DNA of 34,815 bases, taken from assembly GCA_002898175.1 (NCBI GenBank), contig BDSW01000041.1:1-34815 (forward strand), written 5' to 3'. Shown here in pieces: positions 15,028 to 25,180 of the stretch (the stretch's first letter is position 1; every line of letters starts with the position of its first letter). This stretch comes from a bacterium BMS3Abin04. GTDB lineage: Bacteria; Bacteroidota; Ignavibacteria; Ignavibacteriales; Melioribacteraceae. A program made the translations under genes and the position numbers. The notes under the pieces are model-generated. The model searched no databases, was not told where the DNA came from, and worked only from the letters and a program-made list of their open reading frames with translations.

Positions 15028-18000
15028 TTATAATTTTCTTGCTACTACAACAGCGCCTTTTAAACTTTCCACTATACCAGACGAATTATTTACAGCCTCT
15101 AACAAAACAATATAAATTCCGATCCTAAGCGGATTACCGTTATCATTTAAACCGTTAAAAATTATTGTACCTTTTGCTCCGCTTGGATCATTATTTATTA
15201 ATGTTCTAACTAATCTTCCTTTGCTGTCGAAAATTCTTATTCTTATTTGTGCAACAGGTTGAGTTAAATTATAATTTATTAAACAAAAATCCTCAAAGCC
15301 GTCATTGTCGGGTGAAAATGGATTGGGAACAAAGCTAAGACTAGAATTTGAAGTGACATTACCAACAAATATAGAATTGGACCTCAGCGGTGTCCCTCCG
15401 CTTCGAGCAACCGAAGTACTCCAATTATCAGCATCATTAGAATTAATTCCGGGGTTAATTCTTTCCAAGGATCTATTTTTCGTATCAAGAATATTTCCAT
15501 TATTCCAATCGGAATTATAAAAAACAGAATCAATTAGATTCCCGTATATATCCGATATTTTTATAAATCCGGATTGATTGGTTAAAGCAAGTGAATTTTT
15601 AGCTGTAATAGTAATATTTGCCGACTGATTTAGCCATGCATAATTATTAAACACAGATGAATCCGCTGCTACCAAAAAATATTCCTTAGGTTTAAGTGTT
15701 TTACTACCTGAAGTCAATGGTAGAAGCAAACCTGAATTGTTTGTAAACTTCCATCCTCCGAGCTCAATATCATTATTCGATATATTATAAAGCTCAATAA
15801 ATTCAGAATTATCTTTATTTGGATCGTACATAATTTCATTTATAATCAAATTATTAAAGTTATAAGCTTCTGCATTTACAATGGAATTTGTCTTACCCGG
15901 AGTGCTGCCGTTCGAATCCAAAGAGGAAGACCAATTTAAGCTATCGTTTGACATATTACTTAGCGAGAGACGCTCAAGAGAAACGCCTGAACTCCCGCCC
16001 CAGTTTGAATTATATTTAACACTATCAATTACAGCTCCTCTAAAATCAAAAATCATAACTCCGTCTTCCGTGTTGCCTAACTTTCCAAAGGAGGATTGAA
16101 AAAGCTTTACATCCTTGGGAAAAGAAATTAATGCCGTATCGGTAGTAATAATAAAATATTCGCCCGGTTTAATAAAATTATCGTTAAAAGTAATTAGATC
16201 TCTTGTCGGTTTTGAAAGCAAATCGCTTATTTGCCAATCTTTGAGGTTAACTGTTTGGTCCAAGTTATTAACACACTCAACCCATTCGGGCGAACCTGCT
16301 TTTGGATTATACATTATTTCATTTATCAGGATTGTTCGGCGTGCATATCCGGATGCAATTTCCTTTTTGAGAAAATTATTTAACGTATCTTCATCGTTTT
16401 GCCAAGTAATTTGTGCTGCAACAACAATCGTATCCTGAATTAGAAAAGTATTATGAGTCGTAACCTTTAACGAATCCCCCGGAAGTAAAGAAAGCCCATT
16501 AATTTTTTCTAAAGTAGTATTTGGATAATCTGTTCCGTAGTAAAAGTTAACATTGAAGTTATCCGCATTTTTAAGCCCATCATTCTTTACGATTACAGAA
16601 ATACTAACTTCTTCATCGGGAAGTGGAAAGCGGGGAACCACATGTATGTTGCCGAAAGTTAAATCATAGTTTTTGGAAGTCACACTATTTATTCTACCGG
16701 GTGTACTTAGTTCAATATCGACCGACGGTTTCCAGTTATAAATTTCTGTAGAGGATTCAACTGAATTTATTCTTTCTAACGAACTACCTTTTTGTCCGTT
16801 CACAGAATTATCATAAAGCATTGAATCAATAGTTATTCCGCGGTCATCAACTAAAACTACTCCGTCAACATCATTATTCAAATTTGCAAAATTTAACTTT
16901 AATAACGGAGCGGGAATAATTCTATGATAATTAAGTATCGACAGACTTTTAGTAATAACAAAAAAGGAACCGGGTAAAATTTCAGCACTTTCATTTATCT
17001 TTTTTGAAACCGGAGTAGTAAAAACATCTTTAATAGACCAACCGGATAGATTTATTTTTTTAGCCGTGTTGTTATAAAATTCAATCCATTCCGGTTCACC
17101 GTTAACGGGATCATACATTACTTCGTTTATTACAACAGACTTCGGCGGGAAGCCGGGCTCAATTGATTTAACAAAGCTATTGTTACTTGTATCTTGGTCT
17201 TCTCCTGATGAAATTAAAATTTCAAATGTTTTTTTATTATTTATTTTTTTAATTGTATAATTAAAATTATAAAGCAGGGAATCTCCCGGAGGCAAAGTTA
17301 GATCTTCAGAAGTTTCAATGAGTCGCACAAAAGTGGAATCCGGATTTGTGTCTTCTGACAATTTAATACTAAAAGTGGCAGCTAATTTTCCTATATTGTT
17401 TATAACCGCAGAAACAGCAACAGTATCATTTACGAAAGGAAACTGGGGAGAAAACTCAATATCCTCAGCCGCCAGGTCGTATTCTTTTTGAGTAACGGAA
17501 TTGATATAGCCGGGTGTAGCCTTAAATTTGCTCAATGAACTTTTCCAATTTTCTTTTTCGTTGCTCGTTTGCCACGCAGATATTCTTTCTAAGGAAGTTC
17601 CGTTATTACCGCCCCAAACGGGTAAATACTTAACGCTGTCAATTATTCTATCCACGGAGTCTTTAATTATTATAACATCACCGTTATTATTAAGTGAAGG
17701 CAGATTAATTACTTTTATTTGTGACGGGATTTGGTAGAAATTGCTTATTAATTCGTTGTCACTTAATACTAAATATTCGTTCGACCCTAAAATTAAATTA
17801 TCTTCCGATATCAAGCTTAACGAAGTATTGTCGGTTAATTTCCAATTTTTAAGATTAATTGAACTATCGCTTCTATTAAACAGTTCAATCCATTCAGGTT
17901 CCTCAGCAGACGGTTTATACATTATCTCATTAATAACAACATCGTTAAAATTGATAAGACTGTTAGCGGCTGTAAAAGATTTAATAAGTTCATCATTTGA

Positions 18001-18882
18001 ACTATCTTCATCATTATTCATAGCAACTTTGACAATTACATTATTTTTCCCGGGTTTCACATTACCTATTGAAGTGCTTATATAAATCGAATCCCCGGCA
18101 GCCAAGCTGTTAAAATTTTCTTCTTTTAAAAGTTCGCCGCCCTGACCAATTTCATCTAAATTTAAGTCATAATAAATTTTAACCGTAAACATATCCGAAG
18201 GCAAAATTCCTAAATTTTTAATTTTCGCCTCAATCAAAACGCTATCTCCGGCAACCGGAAAGATTGGAAATATTTTCACATCTTCTACTGCAATATCCAA
18301 CTTCTTAGGCGATACGGAATTTTTAAATCCTGGAGTTCCGTTCTGAACCAAAGAATTTTTCCAGTTAGTATTCCCGTTATTTTTGTTTAAAATTATTTTT
18401 TCGTCCGAAATACCGGCTCCATTATTTGCTGAATATGTATAAACAGCGATTGTGTCTCGGTTTGAATTGATCAACCTTATTGTTCTATTACCGGAATTTG
18501 ACATACCCGAACTGCCAAAAGCATTATCGTTAATCTTTAGAACCAGAGCCGACGAAGGAATAATGTCTTTGTAAATTCCCGCTCCAAAATCATAGTCGCC
18601 TTCAAATATCACGGCAAATTGACCGGAGTTAAGAATAGTCCCGTTGTCTAACTCAATAACTGAATCCGGTGAAGATGTTTGATACTTTATGGTAAAACCG
18701 GATAAGTCTACCGGACTATTAGTTAAAGGGTTGTAAATTTCGATAAATTCACTATTAGATGCCGCGGGTCTAAACATTACTTCGCTTAAAATTAAATTTG
18801 CATCTGTTTGGGCACTTGAACTGTGTAAAGGAAAAGATAATGCTGAAATGATTAATATTATGAATTTACTTTTATTATTCAT
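15028..18882 (-). CDS. Large secreted protein with five lamin-tail domains, three CARDB domains and a FlgD-like C-terminus
   Basis: The 1284-aa protein has a signal peptide (MNNKSKFIILIISALSFPLH, cleavage near SSSAQ). Lamin-tail domains each begin with a variant of VVINEIMYxP...PEWIELYN: about 27-150, 312-422, 582-690, 849-958 and 1010-1122. CARDB-like beta domains (xYDLAAEDI, FPxxxDxVxVxAxIxNxG) lie at about 193-303, 467-572 and 738-842. A recurrent WxSS...TPGxxNS linker ends each lamin-tail unit. The C-terminal 100 residues (FVPNPFSPDNDGFED, SKGRLVRTL, GLNDNGNPLRIGIYIVLLEA) form a FlgD-Ig-like module, common at the ends of proteins exported to the surface in this group. Whether type IX secretion is used is unproven. 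Role: probably extracellular adhesion or scaffolding; no catalytic domain is seen. Confidence 0.88.
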   Translation of the reverse strand: MNNKSKFIILIISALSFPLHSSSAQTDANLILSEVMFRPAASNSEFIEIYNPLTNSPVDLSGFTIKYQTSSPDSVIELDNGTILNSGQFAVIFEGDYDFGAGIYKDIIPSSALVLKINDNAFGSSGMSNSGNRTIRLINSNRDTIAVYTYSANNGAGISDEKIILNKNNGNTNWKNSLVQNGTPGFKNSVSPKKLDIAVEDVKIFPIFPVAGDSVLIEAKIKNLGILPSDMFTVKIYYDLNLDEIGQGGELLKEENFNSLAAGDSIYISTSIGNVKPGKNNVIVKVAMNNDEDSSNDELIKSFTAANSLINFNDVVINEIMYKPSAEEPEWIELFNRSDSSINLKNWKLTDNTSLSLISEDNLILGSNEYLVLSDNELISNFYQIPSQIKVINLPSLNNNGDVIIIKDSVDRIIDSVKYLPVWGGNNGTSLERISAWQTSNEKENWKSSLSKFKATPGYINSVTQKEYDLAAEDIEFSPQFPFVNDTVAVSAVINNIGKLAATFSIKLSEDTNPDSTFVRLIETSEDLTLPPGDSLLYNFNYTIKKINNKKTFEILISSGEDQDTSNNSFVKSIEPGFPPKSVVINEVMYDPVNGEPEWIEFYNNTAKKINLSGWSIKDVFTTPVSKKINESAEILPGSFFVITKSLSILNYHRIIPAPLLKLNFANLNNDVDGVVLVDDRGITIDSMLYDNSVNGQKGSSLERINSVESSTEIYNWKPSVDIELSTPGRINSVTSKNYDLTFGNIHVVPRFPLPDEEVSISVIVKNDGLKNADNFNVNFYYGTDYPNTTLEKINGLSLLPGDSLKVTTHNTFLIQDTIVVAAQITWQNDEDTLNNFLKKEIASGYARRTILINEIMYNPKAGSPEWVECVNNLDQTVNLKDWQISDLLSKPTRDLITFNDNFIKPGEYFIITTDTALISFPKDVKLFQSSFGKLGNTEDGVMIFDFRGAVIDSVKYNSNWGGSSGVSLERLSLSNMSNDSLNWSSSLDSNGSTPGKTNSIVNAEAYNFNNLIINEIMYDPNKDNSEFIELYNISNNDIELGGWKFTNNSGLLLPLTSGSKTLKPKEYFLVAADSSVFNNYAWLNQSANITITAKNSLALTNQSGFIKISDIYGNLIDSVFYNSDWNNGNILDTKNRSLERINPGINSNDADNWSTSVARSGGTPLRSNSIFVGNVTSNSSLSFVPNPFSPDNDGFEDFCLINYNLTQPVAQIRIRIFDSKGRLVRTLINNDPSGAKGTIIFNGLNDNGNPLRIGIYIVLLEAVNNSSGIVESLKGAVVVARKL

Positions 18883-19026
18883 AAATCTTATGTAAATAAA
18901 ACATTAAGAAAATCTTTATCCTAATTTAAATATTTTATTTAAAATAATAAACCGTTTTTTTTAAATTCAAAAAAATTTACAATTATAATAAATGTTTTAG
19001 TAAAAGTATTTTTATAGATTAAACGT

Positions 19027-19034
19027 TATTTTTG
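19027..19034 (+). promoter_or_regulatory. Candidate Bacteroidota-type -7 element (TATTTTTG)
   Basis: TATTTTTG matches the TAnnTTTG -7 consensus and would start transcription near 19041, about 20-30 nt before the likely ATGs at 19062/19074. No clean TTTG at -33 was found, so support is partial. It also argues against the TTG start at 19032 used in the ORF track, which lies inside the element. Confidence 0.35.
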
Positions 19035-19061
19035 TATTTTTTAGACTCTTGCACAAATTAT

Positions 19062-20414
19062 ATGGTACTAACTATGCAGCAACCTGAAGTAAGCGTCGGC
19101 ATTCTATCCGATAAAGAGATTAAAATAGTTTTCTACGGTAATTTTATAACCTCCGACACTTACCAATATTTTAACGGGAAATACACGGCTTATATTGAAA
19201 ACGATAAAATAATACTTGATAACGGGAAAGATAAAACCAAACTTGATAATAATACTATCCTGGTGCCTGATGATTTTGAATCCAATTCATTTGTTTTGCG
19301 TGATGTAATAATCGGTAAACGATTTCATTGGGAAAAAAAAGAAAATCAGAGGTTCCTTGGTTCGTTAAAATTTATAATAGATAAAGGATTATTGACTACG
19401 GTTAATATACTGCCGGTTGAGCATTATCTTACCAGCGTAATTTCTTCTGAAATGAGTGCAACAAGTCCGCCGGAACTTCTAAAAGCTCATGCAATTATAT
19501 CAAGAAGCTGGTTATTGGCTCAAATTGAAAAAAGCGAACAATTTAAGGCAAAAGACGCTGCTTACAAATCCGAAATACTAAGTGAAACTGAACTTATTAA
19601 GTGGTATGATAGAGAAGATCATACACTTTACGATGTTTGCGCCGATGACCATTGCCAAAGATATCAAGGAATTACAAAACTTACGGCGCACAATGCACAA
19701 GATGCAATTAAGGACACGGTAGGTTTGGTTCTAATGTACAATAACAAACTTTGTGATACCAGGTTTTCAAAATCTTGCGGCGGAATTTCGGAAGCATTCG
19801 AAAATGTTTGGGAACCGGAACCCAAACCGTACTTAACGAAAATAATTGACTATAAATTTGAACCGGACGGTTACGACCTTGATTTGAAAAAGGAAACCGC
19901 TGCCGAGAAATGGATACGGAATTCACCTCCCGCATTTTGTAATACGACCGATAGAAAAATTCTTTCTACGGTTTTGCTGGAATATGACCAAGAAACAACA
20001 GATTTTTATAGATGGAAGGTAGAATACACACAAAATGAAATAGCTGAGCTGATAAATACCAAAAGTGATTTTGACTTTGGTAATATTATCGATTTAATTC
20101 CCATTGAAAGAGGTGAGTCGGGTAGAATAATAAAACTCAAAATCATCGGTTCGGATAAAACTCTAACTGTAGGTAAAGAATTGTACGTCAGAAAAATTCT
20201 ATCCGATACACATTTGTATAGCTCTGCATTTGTTGTAGATAGAGAAAATATTGTAGATGGAATTCCGCAAAGATTTATTTTAACCGGTGCCGGATGGGGG
20301 CATGGTGTTGGGCTTTGCCAAATTGGAGCCGCAGTAATGAGTGAAATGGGTTATAAATTTGACGAAATTTTACTTCATTATTTTAAAAGCGCTAATATCA
20401 AAAAGATATATTGA
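19062..20414 (+). CDS. SpoIID/LytB domain protein (amidase-enhancer/lytic transglycosylase-like)
   Basis: The track starts at a TTG (19032); ATG at 19062 or, matching the conserved N-terminus MQQPEVSVGIL, at 19074 is more credible. The protein (446-450 aa) shows the SpoIID core: LPVEHYLTSVISSEMSATSP with the catalytic-type Glu in SSEM, ELLKAHAIISRSWLLAQ, a YDVCADDHCQRYQG segment, RFSKSCGGISE, and the C-terminal GAGWGHGVGLCQIGAAVMSEMG. In SpoIID these regions cleave denuded glycan strands of peptidoglycan. No signal peptide is visible with any start, which is unexpected for a wall-acting enzyme, so export route or a cytoplasmic role is open. The stop overlaps the next ATG by one base, so it is coupled to the glycosyltransferase gene. 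Confidence 0.88.
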   Translation: MVLTMQQPEVSVGILSDKEIKIVFYGNFITSDTYQYFNGKYTAYIENDKIILDNGKDKTKLDNNTILVPDDFESNSFVLRDVIIGKRFHWEKKENQRFLGSLKFIIDKGLLTTVNILPVEHYLTSVISSEMSATSPPELLKAHAIISRSWLLAQIEKSEQFKAKDAAYKSEILSETELIKWYDREDHTLYDVCADDHCQRYQGITKLTAHNAQDAIKDTVGLVLMYNNKLCDTRFSKSCGGISEAFENVWEPEPKPYLTKIIDYKFEPDGYDLDLKKETAAEKWIRNSPPAFCNTTDRKILSTVLLEYDQETTDFYRWKVEYTQNEIAELINTKSDFDFGNIIDLIPIERGESGRIIKLKIIGSDKTLTVGKELYVRKILSDTHLYSSAFVVDRENIVDGIPQRFILTGAGWGHGVGLCQIGAAVMSEMGYKFDEILLHYFKSANIKKIY

Positions 20415-21520
20415 TGAAAGTTCTTTATACATGCCTTTCGCTTAGCTGGGGAGGAATGGAAATGTACACAATTACGTCCGCCCGGCAATTGATGAACAAA
20501 AACATATCCGTAAATCTTCTTTGTTATCCAAATTCTAAAATTTTCCGTGAAGCTAAAGAAATAGGAGTTCCGGTTATTAATTACGGAGCAAAAGGATATT
20601 TCAATCCCGTTGAAACGATAAAACTTTCCAGGATAATTAAATTCGGGAATTATAATTTAGTCCACACACATGCATCAAAAGATCTTTGGCACTTAGTGCC
20701 TGCTTTAAAATTTGCAAACTCTCAAATACCTCTTTTTTTAACAAAACATGTCGGTTCGTTCATTTCAAAAAAAGACTTTTTACACAAACTATTATATAAG
20801 CGAGTAACTACGGCATTTGCAATAAGTACAATAATAAAAAACAACCTTTTGGAAACGACTCCATTGACAGAAGAAAAAATAGAGATTCTTTATGATGGAA
20901 TAGATACGGAAATATTTTCACCTCAAAAAGCAAAAAGAGTAAGAGAAGAATTTGGTATTGATAACAATAAAATTGTAATAGGAATGATGGCACGTTTTAC
21001 TTGGGGCAAAGGTCACGAGGAATTTCTTTATGCTGCAAAAAATTTAATTAAAAAACATGCGAACTTAATCTTTCTTTTAGTAGGCGAAGCCAGTCGAGGA
21101 GAAAAAGATTATTTTAATAAAATTAAAAACTTAGTGAAAGAATACAAACTCGAAAAGCATGTAATTTTTACGGGATTTAGAAAAGATACGGTTGACGTAT
21201 TAGATGCAATGGATGTTTTTGCTTTCCCTTCACATTCCGAAGCTTTTGGAATAGCTTTAGTTGAAGCTATGTCAATGGCTAAACCCAATGTTAGTTCAAA
21301 TGCTAATGGAATTCTTGATATTGTTATTAACGAGAAAACCGGTCTATTATTCCAGAATAAAAACGGGGATGATTTAGCCGAGAAATTAGAAATTTTAATC
21401 AATTCACCTGGTAAACGCACCGAACTAGGAAAAAATGCACGTACACGAGCGATTAAACATTTTGATATTAAAATTCTGATTAATCGAACAATAAAAATTT
21501 ATCAAAGGCATATAAGTTAA
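20414..21520 (+). CDS. GT4-type glycosyltransferase
   Basis: The track uses TTG at 20411; the ATG at 20414 (TGATG overlap with the upstream stop) gives 368 aa beginning MKVLYTCLSLSWGGMEMYT. It is a GT-B fold enzyme. The N-terminal acceptor domain has LSWGGMEMYTI and HTHASKDLWHL. The C-terminal GT1/GT4 nucleotide-sugar domain has GIDTEIFSP, IGMMARFTWGKGHEEF, LLVGEASRGEKDYF and the EX7E signature SHSEAFGIALVEAMSMAKP. GT4 enzymes transfer sugars from nucleotide donors to lipids, LPS cores or glycans. The acceptor is unknown. Coupling to the SpoIID-like gene suggests an envelope or glycan role. No membrane segment, so cytoplasmic or membrane-peripheral. Confidence 0.92.
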   Translation: MKVLYTCLSLSWGGMEMYTITSARQLMNKNISVNLLCYPNSKIFREAKEIGVPVINYGAKGYFNPVETIKLSRIIKFGNYNLVHTHASKDLWHLVPALKFANSQIPLFLTKHVGSFISKKDFLHKLLYKRVTTAFAISTIIKNNLLETTPLTEEKIEILYDGIDTEIFSPQKAKRVREEFGIDNNKIVIGMMARFTWGKGHEEFLYAAKNLIKKHANLIFLLVGEASRGEKDYFNKIKNLVKEYKLEKHVIFTGFRKDTVDVLDAMDVFAFPSHSEAFGIALVEAMSMAKPNVSSNANGILDIVINEKTGLLFQNKNGDDLAEKLEILINSPGKRTELGKNARTRAIKHFDIKILINRTIKIYQRHIS

Positions 21521-21722
21521 ATTAATTTTAAAAAAATCAAGCCTTATTTATCAATTTTTATTTATCTTTATTTATCAATTTTTGTTATACAAAAATTATC
21601 CCTCCTCCATCGAATGAAAGAATAATTTGGTACGTAAAACAAAAAACAATTTATTAATAGTGAAATACATTGAAAAATTTACTAAATCATTTTTTTTTAA
21701 CTAAATACCAAAAGGAGTACAT
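21521..21722 (+). promoter_or_regulatory. Leader region of the TonB-dependent receptor gene
   Basis: About 200 bp of AT-rich sequence with TTTATCAATTTTT present twice near its start. The gene has a strong Shine-Dalgarno AAAGGAGT just before ATG. No promoter hexamers are assigned with confidence. Confidence 0.35.
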
Positions 21723-24700
21723 ATGAAGAAAAAAAATTCTGCATTTATTTTTATTATTCTACTTTTCAGTGGAGTAATTTCGACTTTACTTGCACAAGGT
21801 GTTACAACGGGTTCTATCAATGGTATTGTAACGGACGCCGAGGGAAACCCGCTCCCCGGTGCAAACATAATTGCCGTTCATATACCCAGCGGAACACAGT
21901 ACGGAACTTCTTCAAGAACAAGCGGTTTGTATAACTTACCGAATATGAAAATTGGAGGACCCTACGAAATTACCATTTCCTATGTTGGATATAATAAGCA
22001 AAAAGAGACTAATATTTTTCTTAGTATAGGCGAGAAGCTGCGACTTGATTTTAAGCTTGCAAGTAAGTCGGTAAAACTTGGCGAAATTACCGTTTCGGCA
22101 GAAAAAAATGCCGTATTGAACAGCAACAGAACCGGGGCAGAAACATTTATAAGTCCTAAACAAGTACAAGAACTTCCGTCTATTAAAAGAAGTACTAGAG
22201 ATTTAACAAGACTGGACCCAAGAAGTGACGGTAACTTTAGCTTTGCCGGGAAAAACTGGTTATACAATAATATTTCACTTGACGGTTCATATTTTAATAA
22301 CCCTTTCGGTCTTGATGATCCCGCTCCGGGCGGACAAGCAAACGCCGAACCTGTCCCTTACGATGCAGTTGAACAGGTGCAAGTTTCCATTGCTCCCTAT
22401 GATGTTCGAGAAGGCGGATTTACAGGAGCCGGAATAAATACTGTTACCAAAAGCGGAACCAACCGGCTAAAAGCCACCGCCTACAACTTTATGAGAAATG
22501 AAAGCTTGATAGGAAATAAAGTTGCAGGGAAAGATGTAATTGCTAATCCCGACCTTTCTTTTAATCAATCGGGTATTGCAGTCGGCGGACCGATTATAAA
22601 AGATAAACTCTTCTTCTTCATCAACGGAGAAATTGTAAGAAGAGATGACCCGGGAACTAATTTCCTTGCCAGTAATAACGGTCAATCTAAATTCGGCATT
22701 TCAAGAGTGCGTGCCTCTGTAATGGATTCGATCAGACAAAGAATGAAAAACGTTTACGGCTACGATACCGGCCCTTATCAAGGATATGTACATTCGACCA
22801 ATAACGAAAAGTTATTGATTAAGCTTGATTGGAATATAAACGAGAACAACAACTTAACTTTTAGATTTAACCGTTTGGATGCACGAAGAGGATTACCTCC
22901 TTACCCGTTTGTTCTCAGCCCAAATGGAACAGGCCGCGGGCCTAACGAAAACAGCTTGCCTTTCCAAAATTCCGGCTATCGTATAAACAACAGACTTAAC
23001 TCTTTCGCATTGGAACTTAACAGCAGGGCAAAAACGTTTTCCAACAGATTTTTTGCCAGCTATAACCGTTTCCGCGATTACAGAGATCCGTTTAGCAGAC
23101 CTTTCCCGACAATAGATATTGCAGAAAACGGTATAACATATACCACGCTGGGTGAGGAACCGTTTTCGGATCATAATATCTTGGATCAAGACGTTCTGCA
23201 GTTTACCGATAACTTTAGTTATTATTACGGAAAACATGTGTTTACAGTTGGAACAACATTCGACTATTTCCATTTCTTTAATTCATTTAACATTTTTAGA
23301 AATGGTGTATTCTTTTTACCTTACTTCGTTGATTTCCAAGGCGACGGTATACCTGAAGGAAGTACATTCTTTTCACTAAAAGATTTCTTTGATCAGACAG
23401 ACCCGAATAACCCGAACGGACCGATTAAGTTTAATCAAATGGTTGGTAAAGGTTTGTACAAAGGTGAATTTATTAATGTTGGGCAATTGGCATTTTATGC
23501 ACAAGATGAATTCTTAGCAACAGAAAGACTAAGCCTTACTGCCGGTTTAAGGGTTGATATACCAATGTATTTTACAGATCCGGTAGATAATCCTTTCTCA
23601 AGATCATTAACATTGTTGGATGAAAACGACAACCCGGAAAAAGTAGACCAGAGCAAACTTGCCGGAGCTACTCCCTTGTTCTCACCTCGAATCGGTTTTA
23701 ATTTAGACTTAACAGGCGATAGATCGACTCAATTAAGAGGCGGGACCGGGATTTTTACCGGTAGAGTTCCTTTTGTTTGGATAGGAAACGTTATTTCCAA
23801 CCCGGGCGCTAATCCTAATCTTTACCCTGCCGCACCGCCGATATTAACAAAAGATAACTCAACTCTCGAACAGTCGTTTGATTTAAACGCTATGGTTAGT
23901 GATTTTAAGTGGCCTCAGGTTTGGACTACAAACTTGGCGATTGATCATAAACTTCCCGGTGGTATTTTAGGTACTTTGGAAGTAATTTACGGTAAGGATA
24001 TAAATTCAATTTATGTTAGAAACGCCGACTTACAAAAACCGCAAAGATTCTTACCCATTGATCACAGACCGTATTATACGGATGCTACGGGAAATCATGA
24101 ATTAAACCCCGACGGCGGAGCGGGAGCTTATATTATTGATAATTCGAATGAGGGTTATAATTACAACATAACCGCACAATTACGTAAAAGATTCGATTCG
24201 GGACTATATACAACTTTGGCTTACAGCTATACAAAAGCTAAAAACTTAATGAAGTCTACTGAAATAGCAAGCGTTCTTTGGTCGGAGAACCCCGTTAAAG
24301 GCGACCCGAACAAACCCCAACTAAGTAATTCGGAATTCGGTCAAACACACCGCATTATAGGCGGAGCAACATACAGAAAAGAATGGAACGAAACATTCGC
24401 CACAAGTTTCGGTTTATTTATGGAAATCGGCGAGGGCAACAGATTTGCCGGCGCAGGCGGAAATAAGTATTCGTTCACTTACGCAGGTGATGTTAACGGC
24501 GACGGAAGCGGCGGAAACGATTTGGTTTATATTCCAAGAAATCAGAATGAAATCTTTTTTGATTCATATACAGATGCAACCGGGAAAACCGTTACACCGC
24601 AAGACCAATGGAATATATTTAACCAATTCATTACACAGGATGATTACTTAAGTTCTCATCGCGGTCAAATTGCAGACAGGTTCGGTGCGGTTAATCCTTG

Positions 24701-25019
24701 GTATTTTAATATAGATTTAAGAATCCTGCAAGACTTCTCTTTTATGCTCGGAAGCCAAAAACACACTTTCCAATTAAGTGTTGATATATTAAATGTTCCT
24801 AATTTATTAAACTCTAATTGGGGAGTTAGAAAAGTTGCAAGTTCCTCCGCCACTTCACCTTTGGAATTAGTAAGATTTGACGACGATCCCAACAACAATA
24901 TTCCCGATGGAGCGCCGGTATTTAATTACAAAGGCGGAGCTCAGGAAACTTATATAAACGATCCAAGCTTGCTTTCTCGTTGGCAAATGCAGGTAGGCTT
25001 GCGTTATATCTTTAACTAA
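21723..25019 (+). CDS. TonB-dependent receptor of the Oar/carboxypeptidase-regulatory type
   Basis: The 1098-aa protein has a signal peptide (MKKKNSAFIFIILLFSGVISTLLAQ). A carboxypeptidase-regulatory-like domain follows (about 30-112: GSINGIVTDAEGNPLPGANIIAV, GLYNLPNMKIGGPYEITISYVGY), then a plug domain (about 130-250: ETFISPKQVQELPS, EQVQVSIAPYDVREGGFTGAGINTVTKSGTN). The rest is a 22-stranded-type outer-membrane barrel ending SRWQMQVGLRYIFN, with the family's near-terminal aromatic. GAGINTVTKSGTN and the overall plan match Oar-like receptors of Bacteroidota and Myxococcota rather than SusC, and no SusD partner follows. The ligand is unknown. The strong SD and long single-gene unit suggest high expression. 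A perfect 12-bp stem terminator follows. Confidence 0.93.
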   Translation: MKKKNSAFIFIILLFSGVISTLLAQGVTTGSINGIVTDAEGNPLPGANIIAVHIPSGTQYGTSSRTSGLYNLPNMKIGGPYEITISYVGYNKQKETNIFLSIGEKLRLDFKLASKSVKLGEITVSAEKNAVLNSNRTGAETFISPKQVQELPSIKRSTRDLTRLDPRSDGNFSFAGKNWLYNNISLDGSYFNNPFGLDDPAPGGQANAEPVPYDAVEQVQVSIAPYDVREGGFTGAGINTVTKSGTNRLKATAYNFMRNESLIGNKVAGKDVIANPDLSFNQSGIAVGGPIIKDKLFFFINGEIVRRDDPGTNFLASNNGQSKFGISRVRASVMDSIRQRMKNVYGYDTGPYQGYVHSTNNEKLLIKLDWNINENNNLTFRFNRLDARRGLPPYPFVLSPNGTGRGPNENSLPFQNSGYRINNRLNSFALELNSRAKTFSNRFFASYNRFRDYRDPFSRPFPTIDIAENGITYTTLGEEPFSDHNILDQDVLQFTDNFSYYYGKHVFTVGTTFDYFHFFNSFNIFRNGVFFLPYFVDFQGDGIPEGSTFFSLKDFFDQTDPNNPNGPIKFNQMVGKGLYKGEFINVGQLAFYAQDEFLATERLSLTAGLRVDIPMYFTDPVDNPFSRSLTLLDENDNPEKVDQSKLAGATPLFSPRIGFNLDLTGDRSTQLRGGTGIFTGRVPFVWIGNVISNPGANPNLYPAAPPILTKDNSTLEQSFDLNAMVSDFKWPQVWTTNLAIDHKLPGGILGTLEVIYGKDINSIYVRNADLQKPQRFLPIDHRPYYTDATGNHELNPDGGAGAYIIDNSNEGYNYNITAQLRKRFDSGLYTTLAYSYTKAKNLMKSTEIASVLWSENPVKGDPNKPQLSNSEFGQTHRIIGGATYRKEWNETFATSFGLFMEIGEGNRFAGAGGNKYSFTYAGDVNGDGSGGNDLVYIPRNQNEIFFDSYTDATGKTVTPQDQWNIFNQFITQDDYLSSHRGQIADRFGAVNPWYFNIDLRILQDFSFMLGSQKHTFQLSVDILNVPNLLNSNWGVRKVASSSATSPLELVRFDDDPNNNIPDGAPVFNYKGGAQETYINDPSLLSRWQMQVGLRYIFN

Positions 25020-25041
25020 AATTTCTTATTTATTATTCCAT

Positions 25042-25070
25042 AAACCAAGTTCCTACATGGAACTTGGTTT
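25042..25070 (+). terminator. Strong hairpin after the TonB-dependent receptor gene
   Basis: AAACCAAGTTCC pairs perfectly with GGAACTTGGTTT (12 bp) around the 5-nt loop TACAT, 22 nt after the receptor stop. The trailing sequence is AT-rich rather than a pure U-run, but stem length and position make termination likely. It separates this gene from the BatA/VWA gene. Confidence 0.8.
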
Positions 25071-25180
25071 ATATTATTCATCCTTTCTCAAGCTAATCTA
25101 CTTCTTTTTTGTTATTTTTAACCGGAACATTAATTTCTTAAGAATCGTATTAAGGTTAGAAATATGCAAGGTTTATTTAT

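Noticed and set aside
20688-20700. TTGGCAC sequence resembling a sigma-54 -24 box, part of palindrome GGCACTTAGTGCC
   Set aside because: It lies inside the glycosyltransferase coding frame and lacks a TTGC -12 element at the right distance.
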